The notes beneath the pieces are model-generated. The model had not been told where the DNA came from. It made no database searches and saw only the letters and a program-made list of their open reading frames with translations. From JAICLL01 sp035252155 (lineage in GTDB: Bacteria; Planctomycetota; Planctomycetia; Pirellulales; JAICIG01): a stretch of DNA of 24,811 bases. The stretch lies in the NCBI GenBank assembly GCA_035252155.1, contig DATFDL010000280.1, forward strand, positions 1 to 24,811. The letters are read 5' to 3'. This document shows, piece after piece, positions 7,388 through 15,583 of the stretch (positions are counted from its first letter, which is position 1; each line of letters begins with the position of its first letter). A program made the position numbers and the translations under genes.

Positions 7388-9157
7388 ACTTGATCCATTT
7401 GGCGGCGGCAGTTCGAAGCAAGCCATTTCCTCGGCGTTGCGCACATAAAGGCATCCGTGGGCGACCACGGGGTGGTTCCAGGTCTTGCCTTCGATGGCTT
7501 GAAATCGACCAAGCTCGCGGCAGACCGCCGGGTCGGCCACGAGCAAAACCACCGCGCCCGATTCGGAGGTCACCAGCAGCAAATCCTGATCAGCCAACAG
7601 GAGCACTTGCCCGTGGCCATATCGGCCGCGCTTCCAAGTGCGCTTGCCGGTGGCCAAATCGAGACAGCCAAAAATGCCTTCGTCGAAGCCGTAAACGGCC
7701 CCGCGATGCACGACGAAGTCGTTGTACGCCGGACGTAGCGCCCGCGACGGTGCGGACCAGCGGTTCTCGACGGTCCAGGCGTCATCGCGCTGCTCGACCG
7801 CTAACCGCACCAACCCGCCGTCGGCGGCCACGATCATCTCGTTGTCCGAAATGACGTGCGGCTGAACCATCGCCATCATCGCTTTGAACCGGTCGGTGTC
7901 TTGCCACAACACGGTGCCGCTGTCCGGCTCGACCGCCGTCAGCCCGCCATCGCCGACGAACACGATTTGCCGCCGGCCGCTGAGCGTCGCAAGCTGGGGC
8001 GAACTATAGTTGTTCTTGCCGGCCTCAATCTGCCAAACCGGCTCGCCCGTCTCGATATCAAAGGCGCGGAGCTGCTCGTGCCCCTCCGCTCCTTGGTAGA
8101 CCACGACCAGCCCGTCGACGACCAGCGGCGAGTTCGCGAATCCCCAAAACCCGAAAGCGGGCAAGCTAGCCCCATCGTCGGCCACCAGGTCGTGCGACCA
8201 AACGACCCTGCCATCGGCTGCGTCGAGGCAATTCAATCGGCCGGTGGCGCCGGCCGTGTAGATGCGGCCGCCGGCGAAGGTGGGAGTCGCCCGTGGGCCG
8301 ATGCCGGAAACGGCTTCGTCGAAGCGCGCCGGATCGTCGTGGGTCCACAGCTCTTCGCCGGTGTCGGCATTGTAACACGCCACGGTTTCGCGTTCGCCGC
8401 GTTGTTCCTGGGTAAAGAGACGGCCTCCGACAACGCACATGCTCGACCAGGCGGGGCCGACGCGCCTCCGCCAAAGCTCGCGCGGCGGGTGGTTTTTCCA
8501 GTCGGTTTCGATTTTGACGCCGCGCACCACGCCGTCGCGTCGGGGGCCACGGAATTCGGGCCAATCGCCCGCCGACGCCACGACCGGCTCGTCGTCGGAA
8601 TGAAACATTTTAGCCGGCGATTCGCCAGAGAGTTCGGCACGTTCGGTGAAGAAACGCTCTTCGGAGGTCGGCTCCCAGCGCCAGGCGATCTCTTCGCGCT
8701 GGTCGCCCGTCAGTCCGCCGACGCGGATCAGCGTAAACGGCGCCCACGTGAGGCAGATGAGCGATGCGAAGCCGATTCGCCATGCCCGCGGCGACGCTCG
8801 CTGGGCGGCGACGGCCCATACGGCCCAGGCGGAAAAAACAAAGGGCAGGCCGACGAGACCCGAGGCTGCATCGACCGACAGCGCCACGGCGACCGCCGTG
8901 GTTGTCATCGCCACCGCCAGAGCAAACCAGCGATCGCCGCGCCGCACGCGCCGGCTAAACAGCCACCAAGCGAGGAAGGTGAGATAGATCACCGCGGCCA
9001 CGGCTACGCGCGACATCCACAGAATGAACATGTCGAGATTCAGCGCCCGGCACGAGAGCTGATATGCCCAGTAGATCGCCATCAAGACGCCGGGCGTCCA
9101 AACGCGCCGAGCCGGCGCCGTAACGGCCGCTGCCGGAGGAACATCGGGTTCGTGCAT
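7367..9157 (-). CDS. Membrane protein with PQQ-like beta-propeller domain
   Basis: The 596-residue product starts at ATG 9155-9157. Residues about 24-145 contain four or five hydrophobic helices (for example VAVAAVIYLTFLAWWLF, FALAVAMTTTAVAVAL and IGFASLICLTWAPFTLI). From residue 198 a propeller begins with DWPEFRGPRRDGV, the usual opening of planctomycete PQQ-like proteins, followed by repeated blades ending in xxGxxxW (NADTGEELWTHDD, DAADGRVVWSHD, DIETGEPVWQIEAG, DLATGKRTWKRG). Such propellers may be outer-membrane-assembly-like or quinoprotein-like; no substrate can be assigned and true PQQ binding is not shown. The last six residues come from a palindromic repeat, suggesting the original stop was lost or moved. 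Confidence 0.88.
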   Translation of the reverse strand: MHEPDVPPAAAVTAPARRVWTPGVLMAIYWAYQLSCRALNLDMFILWMSRVAVAAVIYLTFLAWWLFSRRVRRGDRWFALAVAMTTTAVAVALSVDAASGLVGLPFVFSAWAVWAVAAQRASPRAWRIGFASLICLTWAPFTLIRVGGLTGDQREEIAWRWEPTSEERFFTERAELSGESPAKMFHSDDEPVVASAGDWPEFRGPRRDGVVRGVKIETDWKNHPPRELWRRRVGPAWSSMCVVGGRLFTQEQRGERETVACYNADTGEELWTHDDPARFDEAVSGIGPRATPTFAGGRIYTAGATGRLNCLDAADGRVVWSHDLVADDGASLPAFGFWGFANSPLVVDGLVVVYQGAEGHEQLRAFDIETGEPVWQIEAGKNNYSSPQLATLSGRRQIVFVGDGGLTAVEPDSGTVLWQDTDRFKAMMAMVQPHVISDNEMIVAADGGLVRLAVEQRDDAWTVENRWSAPSRALRPAYNDFVVHRGAVYGFDEGIFGCLDLATGKRTWKRGRYGHGQVLLLADQDLLLVTSESGAVVLLVADPAVCRELGRFQAIEGKTWNHPVVAHGCLYVRNAEEMACFELPPPNGSSNHESHE

Positions 9158-9328
9158 GATTACTTGATCCTGGAGAAGGTCGCTTGTGGCCGATCGAGGG
9201 TCATTCGCTCGCCGGGCGGAAACCTTGGAGTTCGCTTTGCGTTCGCCCGCAAGAAATAGCCGCCTTGGTGGGACTTCCCGTGCGTTTGGAGGGCATGCCT
9301 ATCTCAGGAAGACATGGAGACGGTGGCC

Positions 9329-10231
9329 TTACTCCAGCCCGAGCGACTCGAGGAAATTGTTCAGATCGTCGTCGCTTTGATGCACGGCGGGGGCCGGCTC
9401 GGCGCCCACGTTGATGCGCGGCGGCTCGTCCGATGATTTGGCGGCGTCGCCATTGGCCGCGGCCTTCGATACACCTGGCTTCGATGCGTCGGCCGTCTTT
9501 GATGGTTTTGATTTTTTATCGGAGGGATTCTTGGCAGGTTTGGTTGTATCGATCGACGGCGGCTCGTCGGCAAACGAAAAGATTTCTTCGTCATCGCCGT
9601 CGGCCAAGGCGGGCGCGTCGGTCTTGCCGACTTCTGACCTGATCGGCTCATCAGCGAGAAAGTCGAATTGCCCCGATTCGTTCTCCGCCTCGGCCTCGAC
9701 CGGCAAAGCGAACTCGCCGGAGTCGTCGTCCGCCGGCTTCGCAGCCTCGGCTGCCATCGGCACAGGCGGCAGATCGGTGGTCTCGTTCAGCCCGTCGCTG
9801 GCAAAGTGGATCGTCTCCGGCGCATCGACCGGCGGCGGCAACGGCAGTGCGGCCGGTTGCGGCGCGGGCGTGACTGACTGCGCCTCGGCCGATTCCTCGG
9901 CCACAGGAACATCAGTCAAAACATCTTGCGCGCTGTCGGCCACCTCGTACTCGGCGCGGAACGTCAGCGGCCCGACGGTTAGCGTTTGCCCGGGACGCAG
10001 AATGCGATCGGCGTCGATCCGTTCGCCGTCGATGAAAGTGCCGTTGAGCGAACCCTTGTCTTTGACCATCAAGACGCCATCCAGTTCGTAAACTTGGCAA
10101 TGATGGCGACTTACGGTAGGATGGGCAATGGTCAGTTGGGTGTCTCGACCGCGACCAAGGGTGGCCGGCAGTTTGAGCGGCACTTCGGCCTTGTTGGCCT
10201 TGCCACCGACGACAACGAGTTTGGCCTCCAT
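9329..10231 (-). CDS. FHA domain protein with acidic low-complexity tail
   Basis: The 300-residue product has an N-terminal forkhead-associated domain (about 1-95). The phosphothreonine-binding signature is complete: G26-R27 in TLGRGRD, S41-R42-H43-H44, and N63-G64-T65 in SLNGTFIDG. The remaining 200 residues are acidic and rich in Ala, Pro, Ser and Asp, with no second domain visible. FHA proteins bind phosphothreonine peptides, usually as partners of Ser/Thr kinases; no kinase gene is present in the window. A GAGAAG sequence lies about five bases ahead of the ATG. It is transcribed away from the tRNA-Gly/tig locus. Confidence 0.9.
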   Translation of the reverse strand: MEAKLVVVGGKANKAEVPLKLPATLGRGRDTQLTIAHPTVSRHHCQVYELDGVLMVKDKGSLNGTFIDGERIDADRILRPGQTLTVGPLTFRAEYEVADSAQDVLTDVPVAEESAEAQSVTPAPQPAALPLPPPVDAPETIHFASDGLNETTDLPPVPMAAEAAKPADDDSGEFALPVEAEAENESGQFDFLADEPIRSEVGKTDAPALADGDDEEIFSFADEPPSIDTTKPAKNPSDKKSKPSKTADASKPGVSKAAANGDAAKSSDEPPRINVGAEPAPAVHQSDDDLNNFLESLGLE

Positions 10232-10336
10232 CGCGTCTTCTCGGCTCCGGTTCGGGCAGACGTGGGTTCGGGCAGAAAGGAGTAGCCCCCAAGTCCTTAC
10301 TATAACTGGTACAACGGCCTACGCAACAGATTGCCC

Positions 10337-10364
10337 TTGCCAGCAGGCACCGTAAATCTATAAT
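10337..10364 (+). promoter_or_regulatory. Sigma70-like promoter upstream of tRNA-Gly and tig
   Basis: A TTGCCA -35 box (10337-10342) and a perfect TATAAT -10 box (10359-10364) are separated by 16 bases, and the tRNA begins 34 bases after the -10 box. It would drive the tRNA and possibly the tig-clpP genes downstream. Confidence 0.6.
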
Positions 10365-10398
10365 CCGGTGGCGTTTCCTTCTGTTAGAAATCGTGTAG

Positions 10399-10471
10399 GC
10401 GGGTGTAGCTCAGTTGGTAGAGCACGACGTTGCCAACGTCGTTGTCGTGGGTTCGAATCCCATCACCCGCT
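10399..10471 (+). tRNA. tRNA-Gly (GCC)
   Basis: The acceptor stem GCGGGTG pairs with CACCCGC (10464-10470), with T as discriminator base. The D arm contains AGCTCAGTTGGTAGAGC, the anticodon stem CGACG/CGTCG encloses the loop TTGCCAA giving anticodon GCC, and the T arm reads GTGGGTTCGAATCCCAT. The CCA end is not encoded. A run of seven T follows at 10473, but no separate hairpin precedes it. The tRNA ends 41 bases before tig. Confidence 0.97.
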
Positions 10472-10512
10472 CTTTTTTTGTTGAAGTTTTGTCCAAGGGG
10501 CGACCTTAGAAA

Positions 10513-12015
10513 ATGGCTACCACGGACGACGAAGACACCGGCGCGGCCGCCCTGGCCGAAGGCGAAGAGGGCGCGGCGGAAGAAAAAAAGCTGCACCTGG
10601 ACGTGCAAATCGACGCGCGCAGCGCGTGCGAGCGGCACGTGACGGTGACCATTCCGCGCGAAGACATCGACCGCTATTACGACGACGCCTACAGCGAGAT
10701 GATGGACAAGGCGGTGGTACCCGGCTTCCGCGCCGGCCGCGCCCCGCGCAAGCTGGTCGAGCTGCGGTTTAAAAAGGATGTGGGCGACCAGATCAAAAAC
10801 TCGCTGCTGATGGACAGCCTGACGCAGCTTTCGGAAGAAGGCAAGTTTTCGCCGATCAGCGAGCCCGACTTCGATCCCTCGGCGGTGAACGTGCCCGACG
10901 AAGGGCCGATGAAGTTCGAGTTCAACATCGAGGTGCGGCCCGAGTTCGACCTGCCGCAGTGGAAAGGGCTGAAGATCAACCGCCCGGTGCGCGAGTTTAC
11001 CGACAAGGACATCGAGCGGCAGATGAAGGAGATTCTGGCCCGCCACGGCCGGTTGGTGCCGCACGAGGGTCCGGCCGAGCCGGGCGATTACGTCACGGTC
11101 AATCTCACGTTCAAAGACGGCGACAACGTCATTTCAGAATTCAAAGAGCAAGTTCTCAACGTCCGCGCGGTGCTCAGCTTCCGCGACGGCAAGGTCGAAG
11201 GCTTCGACAAGCTGATGAAGGGCGCGCAGGCGGGCGAGCGCCGCACCGGCCAGGCGGAGTTGACCCAAGACGCGCCGAACGAAGCCCTGCGCGGCAAGAG
11301 GATCGATGTCGAGTTTGAAGTGCTCGAAGTGAAGAAGCTCGAACTGCCTGAGCTGACGCGGGACTTCTTGGACGAACTGGGCGAGTTTGAATCGGAAGCT
11401 GATCTACGCGACGCCATCAACGACATGCTCCAGCGGCGGCTGTCGTACGAGCAGCATCGCCAGGCACGCGAACAGATTCTCAAGGCGTTGACGGTGGCGG
11501 CCAATTGGGACCTGCCGCCGGCCCTGCTCAAACGGCAGTCGCTGCGCGAATTGGAACGGGCGGTGCTCGAGCTTCGCCGCAGCGGCTTCACCGACGCCGA
11601 CATCCGTGCGCGCGAGAACGAGCTGCGTCAACACAGCCGCGTGAACACCGCCCGCTCGCTGAAAGAGCACTTTGTGCTCGAACGCATCGCCGAGGAAGAA
11701 AAGATCGATGCCGGGCCGAGCGACTACGATGACGAGATCGGCTTGATCGCCCAGCAGAGCGGCGAAAGCACCCGCCGTGTGCGGGCGCAACTCGAGAAGC
11801 GCGGCCTGATGGACACGCTCCGCAATCAGATCATCGAACGAAAGGTGATCGAGCGAATCATGGAGCACGCCACGTTCAAAGACATTCCCTACGAGGTCGA
11901 ATCGACCGACGCCGAGGCGGTCGACCAGTCGGCCGGCGGCGAAGTGGTGGAAATTCCCGAAGCGGTCGAGCCCGGCGAGCCGGGCGAAGCGCCGCACCTG
12001 GCCGGACAGCAATAA
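10513..12015 (+). CDS. tig: Trigger factor, ribosome-associated chaperone and prolyl isomerase
   Basis: The 500-residue protein carries the ribosome-binding signature VPGFRAGRAPRKLVE in its N-terminal domain, a central FKBP-like PPIase region (PAEPGDYVTVNLTFKDGD, then VEGFDKLMKGAQAGERR) and a long helical C-terminal chaperone domain. It binds nascent chains at the ribosome exit tunnel. It is longer than the E. coli protein (432 residues) because of an acidic N-terminal extension of about 28 residues (ATTDDEDTGAAALAEGEEG) and an acidic C-terminal tail. An AAGGGG sequence lies about 12 bases before the ATG. The tig-clpP-clpP order supports the assignment. Confidence 0.96.
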   Translation: MATTDDEDTGAAALAEGEEGAAEEKKLHLDVQIDARSACERHVTVTIPREDIDRYYDDAYSEMMDKAVVPGFRAGRAPRKLVELRFKKDVGDQIKNSLLMDSLTQLSEEGKFSPISEPDFDPSAVNVPDEGPMKFEFNIEVRPEFDLPQWKGLKINRPVREFTDKDIERQMKEILARHGRLVPHEGPAEPGDYVTVNLTFKDGDNVISEFKEQVLNVRAVLSFRDGKVEGFDKLMKGAQAGERRTGQAELTQDAPNEALRGKRIDVEFEVLEVKKLELPELTRDFLDELGEFESEADLRDAINDMLQRRLSYEQHRQAREQILKALTVAANWDLPPALLKRQSLRELERAVLELRRSGFTDADIRARENELRQHSRVNTARSLKEHFVLERIAEEEKIDAGPSDYDDEIGLIAQQSGESTRRVRAQLEKRGLMDTLRNQIIERKVIERIMEHATFKDIPYEVESTDAEAVDQSAGGEVVEIPEAVEPGEPGEAPHLAGQQ

Positions 12016-12032
12016 GGGGGCGGACGACACGC

Positions 12033-12677
12033 ATGAATGACGATTCGATCTACTCCGCATTGCGTGGGCCGGTGTCACCGCGGGCCAACTATCGCGACTA
12101 TCAGCGCCAGCGGCAGATGACGCTGGGCGATTTGCTGCTCGAAAACCGGATCATTCTGTTGCAGGGTGAAATCCACGACGGCAACGCCAACGAGCTTGTG
12201 ATGAAGCTCTTGTACTTGCAGAGCGAAAACCGCCGCAAAGACGTGCACTTTTACATCAACTCGCCGGGCGGCAGCGTCACGGCCACCTTGGCCATCTACG
12301 ACACGATGCAGATTCTGTCGTGCCCGGTGGCGACGTATTGCGTGGGGCTGGCGGCCAGCGGCGCGGCCGTGCTCTTGGCCGGCGGCACGTCGGGCAAGCG
12401 GTTCGCCCTGCCGCACGCCAAGATGATGATTCACCAGCCCTATGGGCAGGTAGGCGGGCAAGTCTCCGACATCGAAATTCAGGCCGACGAAATCCTCAAA
12501 ACGCGCGAGGTGCTCAACGAGGTCTTGGCCCAGCACACCGGGCAGCCGATCGAGCGAATCCGCAAGGACACCGATCGCGATTTTTACATGCACGCCCAGC
12601 AGGCCAAAGACTATCACCTGGTCGACGACATCTTGACCCGGCCTCCCGCGGCCGGCGCCGGAGAGGAAGAAGAATAG
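12033..12677 (+). CDS. clpP: ATP-dependent Clp protease proteolytic subunit (first paralogue)
   Basis: The 214-residue serine protease subunit has the FYINSPGGSVTATLAIYDTM motif and the catalytic triad Ser109 (CVGLAASGAAVLL), His134 (KMMIHQP) and Asp183 (in DTDRD), with the same spacing as E. coli ClpP (25 and 49 residues). The residue after the catalytic Ser is Gly instead of the usual Met (AASGA rather than AASMGA), and the N-terminus is about 12 residues longer than in the second paralogue. It begins 17 bases after tig and its TAG abuts the next ATG. ClpP assembles as a tetradecamer with ClpX or ClpA/ClpC; two paralogues may form mixed rings. Confidence 0.95.
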   Translation: MNDDSIYSALRGPVSPRANYRDYQRQRQMTLGDLLLENRIILLQGEIHDGNANELVMKLLYLQSENRRKDVHFYINSPGGSVTATLAIYDTMQILSCPVATYCVGLAASGAAVLLAGGTSGKRFALPHAKMMIHQPYGQVGGQVSDIEIQADEILKTREVLNEVLAQHTGQPIERIRKDTDRDFYMHAQQAKDYHLVDDILTRPPAAGAGEEEE

Positions 12678-13280
12678 ATGCCCCTGATCCCCTTTGTCAT
12701 CGAGAAAAGCGGCCGCGAAGAGCGGGCTATGGATATCTATAGCCGGCTGCTGAAAGACCGCATCGTCTTTCTCGGTTCGAGCATCAACGACGAGGTGGCC
12801 AACTCGGTCGTCGCGCAACTGCTATTCTTGCAGTCGGAAGACCCGCGGACCGACATTCACCTCTATATCAACTCGCCCGGCGGCAGCGTCAGCGCGGGCC
12901 TGGCCATTTACGACACCATGCAGTTTGTGGCCTGCGACGTGGCGACCTATTGCATCGGGCAGGCGGCCTCGATGGGGGCGGTGCTGCTGACGGCGGGCAA
13001 GCGCGGCAAGCGCCATGCGCTTCCCAACTCGCGGATCATGATTCACCAGCCGCTGGCCGGCATGGAGGGCACCGCCGAGGAAATCATGATTCACGCCAAG
13101 GAATTCAAGAAGGTCAAGCAAAAGCTCAACAACATCCTGCTCAAGCACACCGGGCATCCGCTGGAAAAGATCGAGCAAGACACCGATCGCGACCGCTTCA
13201 TGTCGGCCGACGAAGCGCTCGACTATAAGCTGATCGACCGCGTGATCGAGCACCTCGACCCACCCGCCAAGACCACCTAA
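12678..13280 (+). CDS. clpP: ATP-dependent Clp protease proteolytic subunit (second paralogue)
   Basis: This 200-residue subunit has the canonical motifs YINSPGGSVSAGLAIYDTM, CIGQAASMGAVLL with catalytic Ser98, SRIMIHQP with His123, and DTDRDRFMSADEALDY with Asp172. It starts immediately after the first clpP stop (TAG then ATG), so the two are almost certainly co-translated. It is closer to the standard housekeeping ClpP than the first copy. No clpX follows; the downstream region holds only repeats and then a lipoprotein gene. Confidence 0.96.
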   Translation: MPLIPFVIEKSGREERAMDIYSRLLKDRIVFLGSSINDEVANSVVAQLLFLQSEDPRTDIHLYINSPGGSVSAGLAIYDTMQFVACDVATYCIGQAASMGAVLLTAGKRGKRHALPNSRIMIHQPLAGMEGTAEEIMIHAKEFKKVKQKLNNILLKHTGHPLEKIEQDTDRDRFMSADEALDYKLIDRVIEHLDPPAKTT

Positions 13281-13396
13281 GCAACCATTCATTTCATCGC
13301 GGCCTCACTTCCCGCAACCCTGGCCGCGCGGCACGTTCAAATCGGTTTCGGAAACTAAGCTCAGCCGGCAAACCTTGTGCGCTGATCGGTTTTGAC

Positions 13397-13518
13397 ATTC
13401 AAAATTGGCAATTGTTGGAACCGCCATGTGGCACAGCCGCCCTCGGCTGTGCATCGCCGACGCCAACCGGCGTCGCGGAACCAGCCGAGGGCGGCTGGTT
13501 CACATGCCGATTTTGAAT
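13397..13518. repeat. MITE-like nested inverted repeat
   Basis: Outer arms ATTCAAAATTGG (13397-13408) and CCGATTTTGAAT (13507-13518) are complementary except at one base. Within them are ATGTG/CACAT, AGCCGCCCTCGGCT (13435-13448) with its exact complement at 13483-13496, and a central hairpin GACGCC-AACC-GGCGTC (13459-13474). The whole element folds as one long imperfect palindrome. Confidence 0.75.
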
Positions 13519-13574
13519 CCCAAAGCCGATCAGAAGCGTTGCCGATCGTGAGCCATTACAAGGGAATGTAACGA

Positions 13575-13629
13575 CCGTAGGGTGGGCACTGCCCACCGGA
13601 TTACCTGGTGGGCAATGCCCGCCCTACGG
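13575..13629. repeat. GTAGGGTGGGC-type palindromic repeat
   Basis: The left arm CCGTAGGGTGGGCACTGCCC runs from 13575 to the CACC ending at 13597; its near complement is at 13607-13629. A fragment TGTAGGGTGGGAG is also seen at 7299. It ends 30 bases ahead of the lipoprotein start. Confidence 0.75.
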
Positions 13630-13659
13630 GCTGTGTGCGCTGGATTGCGCGAGGCCGCC

Positions 13660-14775
13660 ATGAACCACTTTCTTCGCTGCGCCGCATTGCTGCTGCTGGT
13701 AGCCGGCTGCCGCACCAGCCCGCGGCAAGAATTAATCGAGCAGGAGCACCGTTTTCTTGAAGACAAGATCTGGCAGCTCAAGGGACTGATTGACGAATAC
13801 GAGTTGCAGCTCGATAGCTGCCAACGCGAGAACGAATCGCTTTTGCGAGAGCTCGGCCAATCGCGCACGCCGGGCAGGCGCCGCTCGGGCGGCAGCGAGG
13901 GCGAGCTGACCCCGCCGGTGGTCGAAGAAGCCGACGCCGCTCCCTACGGGGGTCCGCCGATCATTTCGCCACCGAGTCCCGACGTGCCCGAAGGCGAGCA
14001 TATCGTCCTGCCCGAGGGCATTTCGGCCGACGACGCCGCGGTCTTGGAAGAGGCGATTGAGCAAGACCGGCGCTCGGCCGGTCGGGCCATCGGCCGGCCA
14101 ACGACTGGCCGGGTAAATCGTCGACTCAGCTCGCACGGCGCGCCCGAGCCACAGGACGAAGTCGTGACGCAGATCACGCTCAATCGCAAGCTGACGGGCG
14201 GCCACAACGTCGACGCGCAGCCGGGCGACGAGGGGGTGATGGTGGTGGTCGAGCCGTTGAACGCGGCCGGCGAGTTGATTGAAGTGCCCGGCGCCGTATC
14301 GATCGTGGTGCTCGATCCGGCGATCGAGGGCGAGGCGGCCCGCGTGGCCCGCTGGGACTTTACCTCGCGCGAGGCGGCCAAGCACCTGAAGCGGACTCCG
14401 ATGGGCGACGGGTTGCACTTCGACCTGCGTTGGCCGCACTCACCGCCTACGCACCGCTTGTTGAATCTCTATGTCCGCTACACCACGGCCGATGGGCGGC
14501 GGTTGCAGGTCGAGAAGCAGATCGACGTTGAGCCGCCCGGCGCCGAGCACACCGGCGAGCGCTGGACGCGCACGCCGCAGCCCGATCTGACGACGCACGA
14601 CGCCTCTGCCGACACGGCGGCCGATCACGAGTCACCGCCGCGGGCCCATGCCCGTTCGGTGCGCCCCGCGCCGAGCGACTCTTCCGCCGCCGACGCCTCG
14701 GAAGAAGCCGCCCGTCCCAAGCCCTCGCGCGGCGCCTCTCGCGCCACCGGCCCCCGCTGGGCGCCCTATCGCTGA
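13660..14775 (+). CDS. Coiled-coil lipoprotein of unknown function
   Basis: The ATG at 13660 is chosen because it yields a clean lipoprotein signal peptide (MNHFLRCAALLLLVAGC, lipid attachment at Cys17) and has GAGG five bases upstream; a longer in-frame ORF from 13582 would read through a palindromic repeat. After the signal peptide come about 40 residues of predicted coiled coil (QELIEQEHRFLEDKIWQLKG, then DEYELQLDSCQREN), a low-complexity linker, a beta-rich central segment (about 170-310, including TADGRRLQVEKQIDVEPPG) and a Ser/Ala/Pro-rich tail. Total length is 371 residues. It is probably anchored in a membrane facing the periplasm. I do not recognise a named family. Confidence 0.85.
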   Translation: MNHFLRCAALLLLVAGCRTSPRQELIEQEHRFLEDKIWQLKGLIDEYELQLDSCQRENESLLRELGQSRTPGRRRSGGSEGELTPPVVEEADAAPYGGPPIISPPSPDVPEGEHIVLPEGISADDAAVLEEAIEQDRRSAGRAIGRPTTGRVNRRLSSHGAPEPQDEVVTQITLNRKLTGGHNVDAQPGDEGVMVVVEPLNAAGELIEVPGAVSIVVLDPAIEGEAARVARWDFTSREAAKHLKRTPMGDGLHFDLRWPHSPPTHRLLNLYVRYTTADGRRLQVEKQIDVEPPGAEHTGERWTRTPQPDLTTHDASADTAADHESPPRAHARSVRPAPSDSSAADASEEAARPKPSRGASRATGPRWAPYR

Positions 14776-14778
14776 GAC

Positions 14779-14833
14779 GTAGAACGGAATTCATTCCGTT
14801 CCCACAAGTAGAACAAAATTTATTCCGTTCCCC
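14779..14833. repeat. Two tandem GTAGAACNNAATT...TTCCGTTCCC repeats
   Basis: Unit 1 (14779-14805) contains GGAATTCATTCC, a palindrome, and unit 2 (14808-14833) is a diverged copy. Both end in TTCCGTTCCC and resemble the TGTAGGGAACGG repeats at 3967-4129. Confidence 0.65.
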
Positions 14834-14878
14834 AAAACCATGCCATCCCCGGCTCTCACTGCCGGCGCCAACCAGCCG

Positions 14879-15583
14879 CTAAATTCTGAGGCTGCCAAGT
14901 GCCGCAGCCAAGCTGGCAAAGAACTCCAAACCGGCGGCCGCAAATTGCGGATCTAAACTCGCGTGAAGGTGCGATGAGTTGCGTCCTTGGCAGAAATCGC
15001 CTCTGTTTCCGCTGACGAACACGCGCCGCTTCTGAAAACCTTGGTTGTGAAGTTGCCGCGACAACTCAAGATAGTGCTCGATGTGCAGCGAGTCTTTGAT
15101 CCTGCCGTCGTGCGACGGTCGCTCTTTCGCGCGTACGCGGCTGATCGCCCTATCCGTACAGATTGGGGCGTTATCGAGAATGTTGGCCGCATTGAGAACT
15201 TGCTGGGCCAAGGCGGCCAGTTCCGCGACGAGTGGGGAGACCACGTGATTCGATGGCGCCGTGGGCAGGGGCTGGTTGATATGCCCGAAGGCGCGATGGA
15301 TTCTGGCGGATTCCGCATCGGCTTTGGCGAGGAATTCAGTGGCCTTCGTTCGGACAGCCGCGATGTTCTGGCCGAACTCGTGGACCACAAGTTCCGTCAC
15401 AACAATCATCACGCAGTCGGGTTTAGCCGTGAAGCTCGTGTAGAGGCGAAAAAGGGCGGCGACATAATCGCCCCGGCCTTGTGAAAGGCCCTGGACTGCG
15501 GCCAGCAGCTCGCACGTATCGAGGCAAAGCACCGGGCGGGGATTGGCAAGAAGATCCTTTGCCACGTCGGCAATCGAAGGCAT
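14879..15583 (-). CDS. PIN-like nuclease domain protein
   Basis: The 234-residue product has the spaced acidic residues of a PIN fold: Asp22 at the end of the first strand (RPVLCLDTCELLAAV), Glu64/Glu69 (VVTELVVHEFGQ), Asp164 (GRIKDSLHIEHYLEL) and Asp196 after the last strand (RRVFVSGNRGDF). PIN domains are metal-dependent RNases, common as toxins. It is larger than VapC (about 130 residues), with an insert of around 50 residues between the second and third acidic positions. Its ATG overlaps the upstream gene's stop (TGATG), so the two genes are translationally coupled. The PIN call rests on the residue pattern; the role as toxin or defence effector is inference. Confidence 0.7.
   Translation of the reverse strand: MPSIADVAKDLLANPRPVLCLDTCELLAAVQGLSQGRGDYVAALFRLYTSFTAKPDCVMIVVTELVVHEFGQNIAAVRTKATEFLAKADAESARIHRAFGHINQPLPTAPSNHVVSPLVAELAALAQQVLNAANILDNAPICTDRAISRVRAKERPSHDGRIKDSLHIEHYLELSRQLHNQGFQKRRVFVSGNRGDFCQGRNSSHLHASLDPQFAAAGLEFFASLAAALGSLRI

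Larger units (their letters stand above)
13281..13659. other. Repeat-rich intergenic region after clpP
   Basis: This 379-base stretch contains two separate palindromic elements (13397-13518 and 13575-13629) and no supported gene. No clpX or RNA gene is visible. Confidence 0.6.

Noticed and set aside
7856..9259. 467-codon + strand ORF opposite the PQQ protein
   Set aside because: It mirrors the minus-strand PQQ gene, which has clear membrane helices and propeller motifs; the + strand product shows none.
9411..10091. 226-codon Ser/Ala-rich + strand ORF
   Set aside because: It is antisense to the FHA gene, whose domain residues are complete.
10472..10485. T-run after the tRNA as an intrinsic terminator
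   Set aside because: The only stem ahead of it is the tRNA acceptor itself; no independent hairpin is present.
13582..13659. Longer start for the lipoprotein
   Set aside because: It lies in a palindromic repeat and would hide the lipoprotein signal peptide; 13660 has a ribosome binding site and a proper lipobox.
13397..14833. CRISPR array
   Set aside because: The repeats are palindromic and irregularly spaced with no constant-length spacers, and no cas genes are present.
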